64,000 nt of DNA. Source: Burkholderia sp. Bp9142. GTDB taxonomy: Bacteria; Pseudomonadota; Gammaproteobacteria; Burkholderiales; Burkholderiaceae. The position numbers were made by a program, and so were the translations under genes. Shown in pieces: positions 36,346 through 44,676 of this stretch; the stretch's first letter is position 1; each line of letters opens with the position of its first letter. The stretch covers positions 1 through 64,000 of the forward strand of contig NZ_QTPP01000037.1 in NCBI RefSeq assembly GCF_003853415.1, given 5' to 3'. Below the pieces are notes generated by a model. It was not told where the DNA came from, made no database searches, and saw nothing but the letters and a program-made list of their open reading frames with translations.

Positions 36346-37518
36346 ATGATCGACGGACAGATTCTGCTGGGACATTCGATTCCCTGGGGCATGGTCGGCG
36401 GCGGGCTCGGCAGCCAGATCGGCTACAGCCACCGGTCGGCCGCATCGCGCGACGGCAGCTTCCGGCTGGTCGCCGGCGCGTTCGACATCGATGCCGAGCG
36501 CGGCAGGCAGTTCGGCGTGAAGCTCGGCGTCGACGCCGAGCGCTGCTATCCCGATTACCGGACGATGTTCGAGGCCGAGGCCGGCCGCGCCGACGGCATC
36601 CGCGCGGTGTCGATCGCGACACCGAACAACACGCACTTCGAGATCTGCCGCGCGGCGCTGAACGCGGGGCTGCACGTGGTTTGCGAGAAGCCGCTGTGCT
36701 TCACGACCGAGGAGGCCGAGGCGCTGCAGCGGCTGTCGGTCGAGAAGAACCGCGTCGTGGGCGTCGCGTACGGCTATTCAGGCCACCAGATGATCGAGCA
36801 GGCGCGCGAGATGATCGCGCGCGGCGATCTCGGCGAGATCCGCATCGTGCAGATGCAGTTCGCGCACGGCTTCCACAGCGAGGGCGTCGAGGCCGCGAGC
36901 GCGGCCGCGCGCTGGCGCGTCGATCCGAAGTTCGCGGGGCCGAGCTACGTGCTCGGCGACATCGGCACGCACCCGCTGTACATCTCGGAAGTGATGGTGC
37001 CCGAGCTGAAGATCCGCCGGCTGATGTGCTCGCGGCAGAGCTTCGTGAAGAGCCGCGCGCCGCTGGAAGACAACGCGTTCACGATCATGGAATACGACAC
37101 GGGCGCGGTCGGCTACGTGTGGTCGAGCGCGGTGAACGCAGGCTCGATGCACGGGCAGAAGGTGCGCGTGATCGGCTCGAAGGCGAGCGTCGAATGGTGG
37201 GACGAGCATCCGAACCAGTTGCGCTACGAGGTGCAGGGGCAGCCCGCGCAGGTGCTCGATCGCGGAATGGGGTACCTGCATCCGCACGCATTGCGCGAGG
37301 ACCGCATCGGCGCCGGGCATCCGGAAGGGCTGTTCGAAGCGTGGTCGAACCTGTATGCGCGCTTCGCGCTCGCGATGGACGCGGCCGATCGCGGCGACGC
37401 CGAAGCATTGAAGAACATCCGCTTTCCGGACGTTCGTGCGGGCGTCGAAGGCGTGCGGTGGGTCGAGAACTGCGTGCGGTCCGCCGATGCGGGCGGCGTG
37501 TGGGTCGACTATCGTTGA
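36346..37518 (+). CDS. Gfo/Idh/MocA-family oxidoreductase (second inositol-type dehydrogenase)
   Basis: A 390-residue NAD(P)-dependent dehydrogenase. The nucleotide-binding segment is GMVGGGLGSQIG near residue 15, the EKP motif is in VVCEKPLCFTTEEAE near residue 110, and the catalytic region is GDIGTHPLYISEV. It is longer than IolG and belongs to a different subfamily. In this operon it may oxidise scyllo- or D-chiro-inositol, or reduce an inosose. It has an AGGA site upstream and lies 55 bases after the second TIM-barrel gene. Confidence 0.82.
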   Translation: MIDGQILLGHSIPWGMVGGGLGSQIGYSHRSAASRDGSFRLVAGAFDIDAERGRQFGVKLGVDAERCYPDYRTMFEAEAGRADGIRAVSIATPNNTHFEICRAALNAGLHVVCEKPLCFTTEEAEALQRLSVEKNRVVGVAYGYSGHQMIEQAREMIARGDLGEIRIVQMQFAHGFHSEGVEAASAAARWRVDPKFAGPSYVLGDIGTHPLYISEVMVPELKIRRLMCSRQSFVKSRAPLEDNAFTIMEYDTGAVGYVWSSAVNAGSMHGQKVRVIGSKASVEWWDEHPNQLRYEVQGQPAQVLDRGMGYLHPHALREDRIGAGHPEGLFEAWSNLYARFALAMDAADRGDAEALKNIRFPDVRAGVEGVRWVENCVRSADAGGVWVDYR

Positions 37519-37602
37519 GCCATGGAGGGCCGCTGCGCGGCATCGGCCGGAGGCTGCCGGGGTCGGTAAACGCCCTAATCTTTACGGCACGGCGAGAGCG
37601 TT

Positions 37603-37616
37603 GGAAAATCGTTTCC
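37603..37616. promoter_or_regulatory. IolR-like operator upstream of iolR
   Basis: GGAA-aatcgt-TTCC, which is also a perfect palindrome TGGAAA-atcg-TTTCCA. It lies 173 bases upstream of the iolR start and suggests autoregulation. Confidence 0.7.
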
Positions 37617-37788
37617 AGTATCGCCGTGGAGCGTGTGCAGGTGATGATCGAGCGCGTGGGAGCGAGCGTGCGGCACGGGCCGTGCCGCAAACGTGATTAA
37701 ATTCGCCCTTCATGCATGTATCCAGGGGAGCCCCGGGCCGCGCCCGTCAGCTGCGCGCGCATCGGGGCCGTCAACTTCGCGCTATCCG

Positions 37789-38673
37789 ATGAGTTCATCC
37801 GAGAAACCTCCCGCCACCGTCGAGCAGTTCCTGCAGCACCTGACGCAGGAGTACGACGGCCTCAGCAATCGCCTGAAGGTGATTGCGCGCCACGTGGAAA
37901 CGCATCGGGACCAGCTTGGCCTGGAAGGCATCCAGTCGCTCGCGGAGGCGTGCGGTGTCCAGCCGTCGGCCGTCGTGCGGTTCGCGAAGCATTTCGGCTT
38001 CTCCGGCTTCTCCGAGATGCAGCGGCTGTTCCGCGAGGGGCTGGCCCAGCAGATCGCGCCGGGCCGCGCGTACAACCTGCGATTGCGCGACGTGATCGAA
38101 GCGGGCTCGTCGAGCCTGCAGCCCGAGCAGATCGCCGACGAATTCATCAAGGGCAGCATTGCCGGGATGCAGCAGCTGCGGCAGACGCTCGATCCGCAGG
38201 CGCTCGCGCAGGCCGTCGACCTGCTCGCCGACACGCAGGCGATCTGGATCGCCGGCTCGCGCCGCGCGTTTCCGATCGCCGTGTATCTCGACTATGCGCT
38301 GCAGCACACCGACAAGCGCATCGGCCTGTTCAGCGCGCTCGGCAGCATGCATCTCGGGCAGATCCGCTCGGTGCGCGAGGGCGACGTGATGATCGTGATC
38401 TCGTTCATGCCGTATGCGGAAGAGACGGTGCAGGTCGCGCAGCAGGCCGTGCAGCGCGGCGCGCGCCTGATCGCGATCACCGACAGCCGGATGAGCCCGC
38501 TCGCGCGGGAGGCCGAGGTGACGCTGATGGTGCAGGACAGCGCGACGTTCGGGTTCCGCGCGCTGACGGCGACGATGGGTCTCGCGCAGAGCCTGTTCGT
38601 CGCGCTCGCGTACCGGCTCGAGCTGTCGTACCTGCCGACCGCCGACGGCGCACCCGGCACGAAGGCCGGCTGA
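37789..38673 (+). CDS. iolR: RpiR/MurR-family regulator of inositol catabolism
   Basis: A 294-residue regulator. The N-terminal RpiR-type helix-turn-helix covers about residues 20-95 (VQPSAVVRFAKHFGFSGFSEMQRLFREGL, core VRFAKHFGFSGFSEMQ). The C-terminal SIS sugar-phosphate-binding domain includes IWIAGSRRAFPIA and VMIVISFMPYAEETV. By analogy it represses the iol operons until a phosphorylated pathway intermediate binds. The start at 37789 (MSSSEKPP) is preferred to longer frames. The stop codon lies in the loop of its terminator. Confidence 0.9.
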   Translation: MSSSEKPPATVEQFLQHLTQEYDGLSNRLKVIARHVETHRDQLGLEGIQSLAEACGVQPSAVVRFAKHFGFSGFSEMQRLFREGLAQQIAPGRAYNLRLRDVIEAGSSSLQPEQIADEFIKGSIAGMQQLRQTLDPQALAQAVDLLADTQAIWIAGSRRAFPIAVYLDYALQHTDKRIGLFSALGSMHLGQIRSVREGDVMIVISFMPYAEETVQVAQQAVQRGARLIAITDSRMSPLAREAEVTLMVQDSATFGFRALTATMGLAQSLFVALAYRLELSYLPTADGAPGTKAG

Positions 38674-38683
38674 CGCCGGCCTT
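38662..38683 (+). terminator. Compact terminator overlapping the iolR stop codon
   Basis: Perfect 9-bp stem AAGGCCGGC / GCCGGCCTT with the 4-base loop TGAC, followed by TC. The iolR stop (38671-38673) is inside the loop. A second stem (38689-38697 with 38712-38720) follows before convergent mmsA. Confidence 0.7.
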
Positions 38684-38735
38684 TCATTCGCCCGCCGCCC
38701 GCGGAATCAACCGGCGGGCGGCGCGTCGGCGACGC

Positions 38736-40256
38736 TTACTTCGCGGTCGGCATCGCGAACTCGGCGCCCTTGCCGATGCTCGACGACCAGCGCTGCATCA
38801 CCGACTTCTGGCGCGTGTAGAACCGCACGCCTTCCTCGCCGTACGCGTGCATGTCGCCGAACAGGCTCTTCTTCCAGCCGCCGAAGCCGTGCCATGCCAT
38901 CGGCACCGGAATCGGCACGTTGATGCCGACCATGCCGACCTGGATGCGCCGCGCGAATTCGCGCGCGATGCCGCCGTCGCTCGTGAAGCACGCGACACCG
39001 TTGCCGAACTCGTGCGCGTTGATCAGGTCGACCGCTTCGCCGAAGTCCTTCACGCGCACGCAGCCGAGCACCGGCCCGAAGATCTCTTCCTTGTAGATGC
39101 GCATGTCGGGCGTCACGTGATCGAACAGCGTGCCGCCGGTGAAGAAGCCTTCCTCGCGGCCCGGCACGCGCAGCCCGCGGCCGTCGACCACCAGTTGCGC
39201 GCCTTCGCTGACGCCTTGCTCGATGTAGCCCTCGATGCGCTTGAGCGCTTCGCCGGTGACGATCGGACCCATCTCGACTTCCGGCGACATCCCGTCGCCG
39301 ATCACCAGCTGGCGCGCGCGCTCGGCGACCGCCGGCACGATCCGGTCGGCCACGTCGCCGACCAGCACCGCGATGCTGATCGCCATGCAGCGTTCGCCGG
39401 CCGAGCCGTACGCGGCGCCGATCAGCGCGTCGACCGCCTGCTCGATGTTCGCGTCGGGCATCACGACGAGGTGGTTCTTCGCGCCGCCGAGCGCCTGCAC
39501 GCGCTTGCCCGACTGCACCGCGCGCTGCTGCACGTAGGCCGCGATCGGCGTCGAGCCGACGAAGCTGACGGCCTGCACGTCCGGGTGGTCGAGCAGCGCG
39601 TCGACCGCATCCTTGCCGCCCTGCACGACGTTGAACACGCCGGCGGGGAGGCCGGCCTGCGTGAGCAGGTCGGCGATGAACAGCGCCGCCGACGGGTCGC
39701 GCTCGCTCGGCTTCAGCACGAACGTGTTGCCCGTCGCGAGCGCGACCGGGAACATCCAGCACGGCACCATGCACGGGAAGTTGAACGGCGTGATGCCCGC
39801 GACGACGCCGAGCGGCTGGCGCATCGTCCAGTTGTCGATGCCGGTGCTGACCTGGTCGGTGAAGTCGCCCTTCAGGAGCTGCGGCACGCCGCATGCGAAC
39901 TCGATGATGTCGATGCCGCGCGCGACTTCGCCCTGCGCGTCGGAGAACACCTTGCCGTGCTCGGCCGTGATGATTGCCGCGAGCGTGTCGCGGTGCTCGT
40001 TCATCAGCTGCAGGAAGCGGTGCAGCACGCGTGCGCGGCGGATCGGCGGCGTCGCGGCCCAGGCCGGGAACGCGGCGTGGGCGGACGCGACGGCCTGCTG
40101 CACTTCGTCGCCGTCGGCGAGCGCGACGCGGCGCACCGCGCGGCCGAGCGCCGGGTTGAGGACGTCCTGGAAGCGGCCGCTGCGGCCGGCGACGGGCGCG
40201 CCGTCGATGTAGTGGCCGACGTCGGCGTCGGACGTGTACGCGGGAACCGGATTCAT
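38736..40256 (-). CDS. mmsA: Methylmalonate-semialdehyde dehydrogenase (acylating)
   Basis: A 506-residue CoA-dependent aldehyde dehydrogenase, the IolA/MmsA family. It converts malonate semialdehyde (end of the inositol route) or methylmalonate semialdehyde (valine route) to acetyl-CoA or propionyl-CoA. Conserved pieces are GITPFNFPCMVPCWMFP, FVGSTPIAAYV and the catalytic Cys290 in GERCMA. The AGGAGA site before the ATG at 40256 is strong. It is convergent with iolR and divergent from a LysR gene, so it may be controlled separately from the iol operons. Confidence 0.93.
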   Translation of the reverse strand: MNPVPAYTSDADVGHYIDGAPVAGRSGRFQDVLNPALGRAVRRVALADGDEVQQAVASAHAAFPAWAATPPIRRARVLHRFLQLMNEHRDTLAAIITAEHGKVFSDAQGEVARGIDIIEFACGVPQLLKGDFTDQVSTGIDNWTMRQPLGVVAGITPFNFPCMVPCWMFPVALATGNTFVLKPSERDPSAALFIADLLTQAGLPAGVFNVVQGGKDAVDALLDHPDVQAVSFVGSTPIAAYVQQRAVQSGKRVQALGGAKNHLVVMPDANIEQAVDALIGAAYGSAGERCMAISIAVLVGDVADRIVPAVAERARQLVIGDGMSPEVEMGPIVTGEALKRIEGYIEQGVSEGAQLVVDGRGLRVPGREEGFFTGGTLFDHVTPDMRIYKEEIFGPVLGCVRVKDFGEAVDLINAHEFGNGVACFTSDGGIAREFARRIQVGMVGINVPIPVPMAWHGFGGWKKSLFGDMHAYGEEGVRFYTRQKSVMQRWSSSIGKGAEFAMPTAK

Positions 40257-40336
40257 CGTGTCTCCTGGGGATGTGGGGTGGACGGAACCTAGTCTAGGCA
40301 AAGCGGCGGGGCGGGAGAAGGCCGCGCCGCTTGATT

Positions 40337-40364
40337 CACTGTTCAGAATTCTGAATAATCAGTG
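40337..40364. promoter_or_regulatory. Palindromic putative LysR operator between mmsA and LysR gene
   Basis: A perfect palindrome TTCAGAATTCTGAA (40342-40355) lies inside an outer inverted pair CACTG (40337-40341) and CAGTG (40360-40364). The outer arm ends one base before the LysR ATG, so binding would repress that gene. Confidence 0.65.
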
Positions 40365-40365
40365 G

Positions 40366-41301
40366 ATGAATCAGCAAAATGTCCAGGCGCTCTGGCCGCA
40401 TATCCATTCGCTGACGGTGCTGGCCGCGGCCGGCAGTTTCACGGCCGCGGCCCAGCGGCTCGGCATCAGCAAGGCCGCGATGAGCCAGCGCATCGCCGAT
40501 CTCGAGAAGGCGGCCGGCGTGCCGCTCGTGCGGCGCACGACGCGCAGCGTGCGGCTCACCGACGCGGGGCAGACGCTGGTCGACAGCACGCGCGACGCGT
40601 TCGAGTCGATCGGCCAGCACTTCGCGCGCGTGAAGGATCTGGCCGGCGAGCCGCGCGGGCTGCTGCGCGTGACCGTGCCCGTCGCGCTCGGGCGCCAGCA
40701 GGTCGTGCCGCACCTGCCCGATTTCCTGCGGCAGCATCCGGGCGTGCACATCGAGCTCGACCTGTCGGACCGGCTGCATTCGCTGACGCAGGAGGGTTTC
40801 GACCTCGCGATCCGCCATACGACGACCGCGCCTCAGACCCACGTCGCGTGGAAGCTGTGCGACACGCGTTCGCTGCTGGTCGCGAGCCGCGACTACCTCG
40901 ACGCGCGCGGTGCGCCGCGCCACCCGAGCGAACTCGTCGACCACAGCTGCCTGTGCTACCTGCGCGACAACGAGCCCGCCGCGTGGAGCTTCGAGCCGGA
41001 CGGCCGGCGCCGCCAGCGCGTGAGCGTGCCGGTGCGCGGCAGCTTCGCGGCCAACAACAGCGAGGCGATGCGCGAGGCCGCGCTCGGCGGGCTCGGCATC
41101 GCGCTGCTGCCGGATTTCAGCGCGCAGCGCGATCTCGACGCCGGCCGGCTCGTCGCGCTGCTCGACGGCTGGCGGCCGTCGGGCGCGTTCGGCGACCACA
41201 TCTTCGCGATCCGGCCGTACAGCCCGGTCGTGCCGAGCGCGGTGCGCGCGCTCGTGCGGCACCTGCGCGAGCGGCTCGCAGGCGGTTTCTCGGGCGCCTG
41301 A
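40366..41301 (+). CDS. LysR-family transcriptional regulator
   Basis: A 311-residue regulator. The helix-turn-helix is at about residues 15-70 (LAAAGSFTAAAQRLGISKAAMSQRIADLEK), followed by a standard effector-binding domain beginning near GLLRVTVPVALG. It is divergent from mmsA across 109 bases containing a palindrome. Control of mmsA is the simplest guess, but LysR genes of this branch often act on other genes. The start at 40366 (MNQQNVQ) keeps the normal length. Confidence 0.88.
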   Translation: MNQQNVQALWPHIHSLTVLAAAGSFTAAAQRLGISKAAMSQRIADLEKAAGVPLVRRTTRSVRLTDAGQTLVDSTRDAFESIGQHFARVKDLAGEPRGLLRVTVPVALGRQQVVPHLPDFLRQHPGVHIELDLSDRLHSLTQEGFDLAIRHTTTAPQTHVAWKLCDTRSLLVASRDYLDARGAPRHPSELVDHSCLCYLRDNEPAAWSFEPDGRRRQRVSVPVRGSFAANNSEAMREAALGGLGIALLPDFSAQRDLDAGRLVALLDGWRPSGAFGDHIFAIRPYSPVVPSAVRALVRHLRERLAGGFSGA

Positions 41302-41429
41302 CCGGCGAGCGCGGGCGGGCCGCGTCGCACGGCCCGGTCGTGGCCGCGCGGGCAGGCCCGCCCGCGCTGCGGTAAAATCGCCGCTTCCTCCCGCGCCCGT
41401 GTGGCGCGTCATTCGAAGGTCGACAGCCG

Positions 41430-41657
41430 ATGCAGATTCACAAGGAAGTGGACGCGCGCGGGCTCAATTGCCCGTTGCCGATCCTGCGCGCCAAGAAAGC
41501 GCTCGCCGATATGGAGAGCGGGCAGATCCTCAAGGTGCTCGCGACCGATCCGGGCTCGCAGCGCGATTTCGCCGCGTTCGCGAAGCAGACGGGCAACGAG
41601 ATCGTCGAAGTGACGACCCAGGACAAGACATTCGTGTTCCTGATGCGCCGCCGCTGA
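41430..41657 (+). CDS. TusA/SirA-family sulfurtransferase-like protein
   Basis: A 75-residue protein of the TusA family. The active-site motif is CPLPILRAKKAL, with the catalytic Cys at residue 14 (NCPLP). Members relay sulfur as persulfide for tRNA thiolation or cofactor assembly. Other TusA-type homologues are common in the same genome, so this one may not be the tRNA 2-thiouridine TusA. Standalone; the following 249 bases (to 41906) contain no convincing gene. Confidence 0.88.
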   Translation: MQIHKEVDARGLNCPLPILRAKKALADMESGQILKVLATDPGSQRDFAAFAKQTGNEIVEVTTQDKTFVFLMRRR

Positions 41658-41906
41658 CGGCCCGCATCACGCGCCTCTCGCGGCATCCGGACGGGCAGCG
41701 CCCGTTGCGGCCCGGCCGCGCCGCCTCCTCAGCACTTTCCAAAACAGAAAACGCCTCTGACAATTCTTAAACCTCGTCGCACGGCCGGCTGCGTATACTG
41801 ACCCGGCCGGTCGTCCGTCTCGGATGGATGCGCCGGCCACGGTACGTCATACGAGGCGGGCTCGGGGGCCATGCCTGACGCTGCCGTCGTACAACGGGGA
41901 GAGGAC

Positions 41907-42335
41907 ATGTCCTTCAGACCAGGGACCATTCGAAGTCCGTCCGCAGCGGAATGCATCGCGCCCGCCCGCGCGGCGGGGTTGAGCCGGATCGAGCTCGACC
42001 CGCAACAGGATCGCCACGCGCGTGCCGCGCTGGAGGCGTATGCCGATTCGGCGGCGGCCGAGATGCCGTGGCTGGCCGAATCGCTCGACGAACGGCTGCG
42101 CGACGCCGCGCGGGACGACGGCGCAGGCCTCACGTATTGCGGTGCGACGATCGAGCGCGTGCTCGATCTCGCGCAGGCGTGGGCGGCGAGCCAGCCGGAC
42201 TATGCGGCGCCGGCGTGGGAACGCGTGCGCGGCCAGCTGGAGCGGGTGCTGGGGCAGCCCCCGGCCGCGCGGCTGCTGCGCGTGCCGACCGGCGATTTTG
42301 CCGAGCCGGTGGCCGGCACGGCGGGCGCCGACTAG
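41907..42335 (+). CDS. Hypothetical protein
   Basis: A 142-residue soluble, Ala-rich acidic protein with no recognised family. The start at 41907 has a good GGGGAGAG site. Features seen: a helical C-terminal two-thirds (AALEAYADSAAAEMPWLAESL, DERLRDAARDD and ERVLDLAQAWAASQ) and no signal peptide, membrane segment or cysteine cluster beyond one Cys in TYCGATIERV. It lies between tusA-like and the response-regulator operon and may be monocistronic. Codon use (third-position G/C) supports a real gene. Confidence 0.6.
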   Translation: MSFRPGTIRSPSAAECIAPARAAGLSRIELDPQQDRHARAALEAYADSAAAEMPWLAESLDERLRDAARDDGAGLTYCGATIERVLDLAQAWAASQPDYAAPAWERVRGQLERVLGQPPAARLLRVPTGDFAEPVAGTAGAD

Positions 42336-42360
42336 GCGCGCGATCGCGCGACGGGAAGGA

Positions 42361-42428
42361 TTATTCGAATAAAGGACCGTAGTCCGCGCAATTTCTTGGC
42401 GAATTTCATACTACTATGATGAAATCGC
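42361..42428. promoter_or_regulatory. Two palindromes upstream of the response-regulator operon
   Basis: TTATTCGAATAA (42361-42372) is a perfect 12-base palindrome. ATTTCAT (42403-42409) and ATGAAAT (42419-42425) form a second inverted pair with a 9-base spacer, extendable by GGCG/CGCC across a one-base bulge. Neither is followed by a T tract, so operators or a leader stem-loop are more likely than terminators. Confidence 0.5.
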
Positions 42429-42603
42429 CGGTTCGTCCGTGCCCCGTTTTTGAGATATTTGGCCGGGGCGCCGTATCGCGCAGGTTGCGCGCTCGGCAAA
42501 CGGCGGTTCGCCGGCCGGTGTCGAAAGCCGAGCGCGTATGCGGCGCGGCGGGGTGAGCGCGGGGAGCTGAACTGGACGAATCGATTTCGATTTGCGGGGT
42601 GCT

Positions 42604-43308
42604 ATGAGAATTGCTGTACTGGATGACGATCCGGCCCAGACGGATTTCGTCAGTCAAACGCTGACGGCCGCCGGCCACACGTGCTATGCGTTCAAGGAAG
42701 GCAAGGCTCTGAAGAAGCGTCTGCAGCGCGAGACGTTCGATCTGCTCGTGCTCGACTGGAACGTGCCTGACATGTCCGGCGAGGAAGTGCTCAAGTGGGT
42801 GCGTGCGAACCAGACGGAGCACAGCCTGCCGATCATCTTCATGACGAGCCGCGACGACGAGGCGGGGATCACGCAGATCCTCAACGCCGGCGCCGACGAT
42901 TACGTGGTCAAGCCCGTGTCGGGCCCGATCCTGCGCGCGCGCATCGGCTCGCTGCTGCGCCGCGCGTATCCGGTCAACGCCGAGGCGACCGTTCGCGAGT
43001 TCGACCAGTTCCGCTTCGACGTGAACCTGAAGCAGGCCTATGTCGGCGACAAGGCCGTGAGCCTCACGCAGAAGGAGTTCGAGCTCGCGCTGCTGCTGTT
43101 CCAGCACCTCGACCGGCCGCTGTCGCGCGCGCATATTCTCGATCTCGTGTGGAAGCAGGCGACCGACATTCCGTCGCGCACGATGGACACCCACATCTCG
43201 ATGCTGCGCACGAAGCTCGGCCTGCGCCCTGAAAACGGCTATCGCCTCGCGCCGATCTACGGCTATGGCTACCGGCTCGAGCGGGTCGGCCAGGGGGAAC
43301 CGGAGTGA
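42604..43308 (+). CDS. OmpR-family response regulator
   Basis: A 234-residue two-component regulator. The receiver domain has the acidic pocket DDD at residues 7-9, phosphoacceptor Asp51 (LVLDWN), Thr81 and Lys103 (VVKP). The C-terminal winged-helix DNA-binding domain spans about 135-230 (SLTQKEFELALLLFQHLDRPLSR, NGYRLAPIYGYGYRL). Its stop overlaps the GTG start of the LysM-FecR gene. It is the first gene of an operon with that protein and a CHASE2 kinase, its likely partner. Confidence 0.93.
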   Translation: MRIAVLDDDPAQTDFVSQTLTAAGHTCYAFKEGKALKKRLQRETFDLLVLDWNVPDMSGEEVLKWVRANQTEHSLPIIFMTSRDDEAGITQILNAGADDYVVKPVSGPILRARIGSLLRRAYPVNAEATVREFDQFRFDVNLKQAYVGDKAVSLTQKEFELALLLFQHLDRPLSRAHILDLVWKQATDIPSRTMDTHISMLRTKLGLRPENGYRLAPIYGYGYRLERVGQGEPE

Positions 43309-44666
43309 CCACGCGAATCACGCAGCGCACGGCGGGCTTGCACACGGCGGCACTGCGCGCGGCGTGCGCGGTCGCGTTTGCGTTCGCGGCACAGCAGGCC
43401 GCCGCGCAGCCGCCGGCTGCCGCGGGCAAGATGGTCGTCTACCGCACGCATGCCGGCGACACGCTGTACGACGTCGCCGCGCGCTACCTGCAGGGCCCGG
43501 ACGACTGGCAGCTGCTGCAGCAGATCAACGGCGTGCCCGCCCCGAGGCACCTGCAGCCCGGCATCGCGCTGAAGCTGCCGGTCGCGCGGCTGCGCAAGGA
43601 AAAGCTGACCGCACGCGTCGTCGCGGTGCAGGGCACGGCCGAGCGCGCGTCCGGCGACGCCTACGCGCCGCTCGCGAACGATGCGACGCTCGGCGAGGGC
43701 GACCGCGTGCGCACCGGCGCGAACGGCTTCGTGACGCTCGAACTCGCCGACGGCACGCACATGAGCCTGCCGCCCGACAGCCAGCTCGACCTGAAGACGC
43801 TGCGCCGCACCGTGCTGACCGGCACGCTCGATCGCGAGTTCGAGCTCACGCGCGGCTCGGTCGACAGCGATGTCACGCATCTGAAGAAACGCGACGACCG
43901 CTTCCAGATCCGCTCGCCGTCGGTTGTGGCCGGCGTGCGCGGCACGCGGTTTCGCGTGAACTACGACGCGGCCGGCAACGCGGCGACGCGCGTCGAAGTG
44001 CTCGACGGCACCGTCGGCGTCGCGGGCAAGCAGCAGACGGTCGACCCGACGCTCGTGCATGCGAACTTCGGCAGCGTCTCGACGTCGTCGGGCGCGGTCG
44101 GCGCACCCGTGCAACTGCTGCCGGCGCCCGCGCTCACGCATCCCGACAAGGTGCAGGACGAGCCCGACCTCACGTTCGACATCGCGCCGCTCGAGCACGC
44201 GCACGCCTATCATCTGCAACTCGCGCGCGATGCGGGCATGCTCGAGCTGTTCAGCGAAACGCGCACGGTCTCGTCGCGCGCGGTGTTCCGCGAGGTGCCG
44301 AACGGTACGTATTTCGTCCGGATTGCCGCGATCGACGACAACGGCCTCGAAGGCATGCCGCACATTTACGCGTTCGAGCGGCGCCTGATGGGGCTCGACG
44401 CGACCGCGTCGCCCGGCCCGAACGGCTATGAGTTCCGCTGGTCGCCGAATGGCGCGGGCAAGGACACGCATTACCGGTTCGTGCTGTCGCGCTCGAAGGA
44501 CCTGAGCGCGCCGGTCGTCGACCAGGTCGGCCTGCAGGCGCGCAAGATCACCGTCTCGCACCTGCCGCCCGGCGACTACTACTGGGCGGTGACGGTCGAG
44601 GAGTTCGAGGGCGGCAAGTTCTATCAGAAGACGAGTCCGGTCAGCGCGTTCACGTTGTCGCGCTGA
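43305..44666 (+). CDS. Periplasmic LysM-FecR domain protein
   Basis: A 453-residue exported protein that starts at GTG 43305 (overlapping the previous stop). After a signal peptide to about residue 35 (AFAAQQAAAQ), a LysM peptidoglycan-binding domain lies at about 44-93 (THAGDTLYDVAARYL). A FecR domain follows at about 105-215 (EGDRVRTGANGFVTLEL, PSVVAGVRGTRFRV). The remainder is beta-rich with two fibronectin-III-like repeats. No ECF sigma factor or TonB receptor, the usual FecR partners, is present. Instead it sits between a response regulator and a CHASE2 kinase, so it may present a cell-wall signal to the kinase. Confidence 0.85.
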   Translation: MTTRITQRTAGLHTAALRAACAVAFAFAAQQAAAQPPAAAGKMVVYRTHAGDTLYDVAARYLQGPDDWQLLQQINGVPAPRHLQPGIALKLPVARLRKEKLTARVVAVQGTAERASGDAYAPLANDATLGEGDRVRTGANGFVTLELADGTHMSLPPDSQLDLKTLRRTVLTGTLDREFELTRGSVDSDVTHLKKRDDRFQIRSPSVVAGVRGTRFRVNYDAAGNAATRVEVLDGTVGVAGKQQTVDPTLVHANFGSVSTSSGAVGAPVQLLPAPALTHPDKVQDEPDLTFDIAPLEHAHAYHLQLARDAGMLELFSETRTVSSRAVFREVPNGTYFVRIAAIDDNGLEGMPHIYAFERRLMGLDATASPGPNGYEFRWSPNGAGKDTHYRFVLSRSKDLSAPVVDQVGLQARKITVSHLPPGDYYWAVTVEEFEGGKFYQKTSPVSAFTLSR

Positions 44667-44676
44667 CCCGCGGCGC

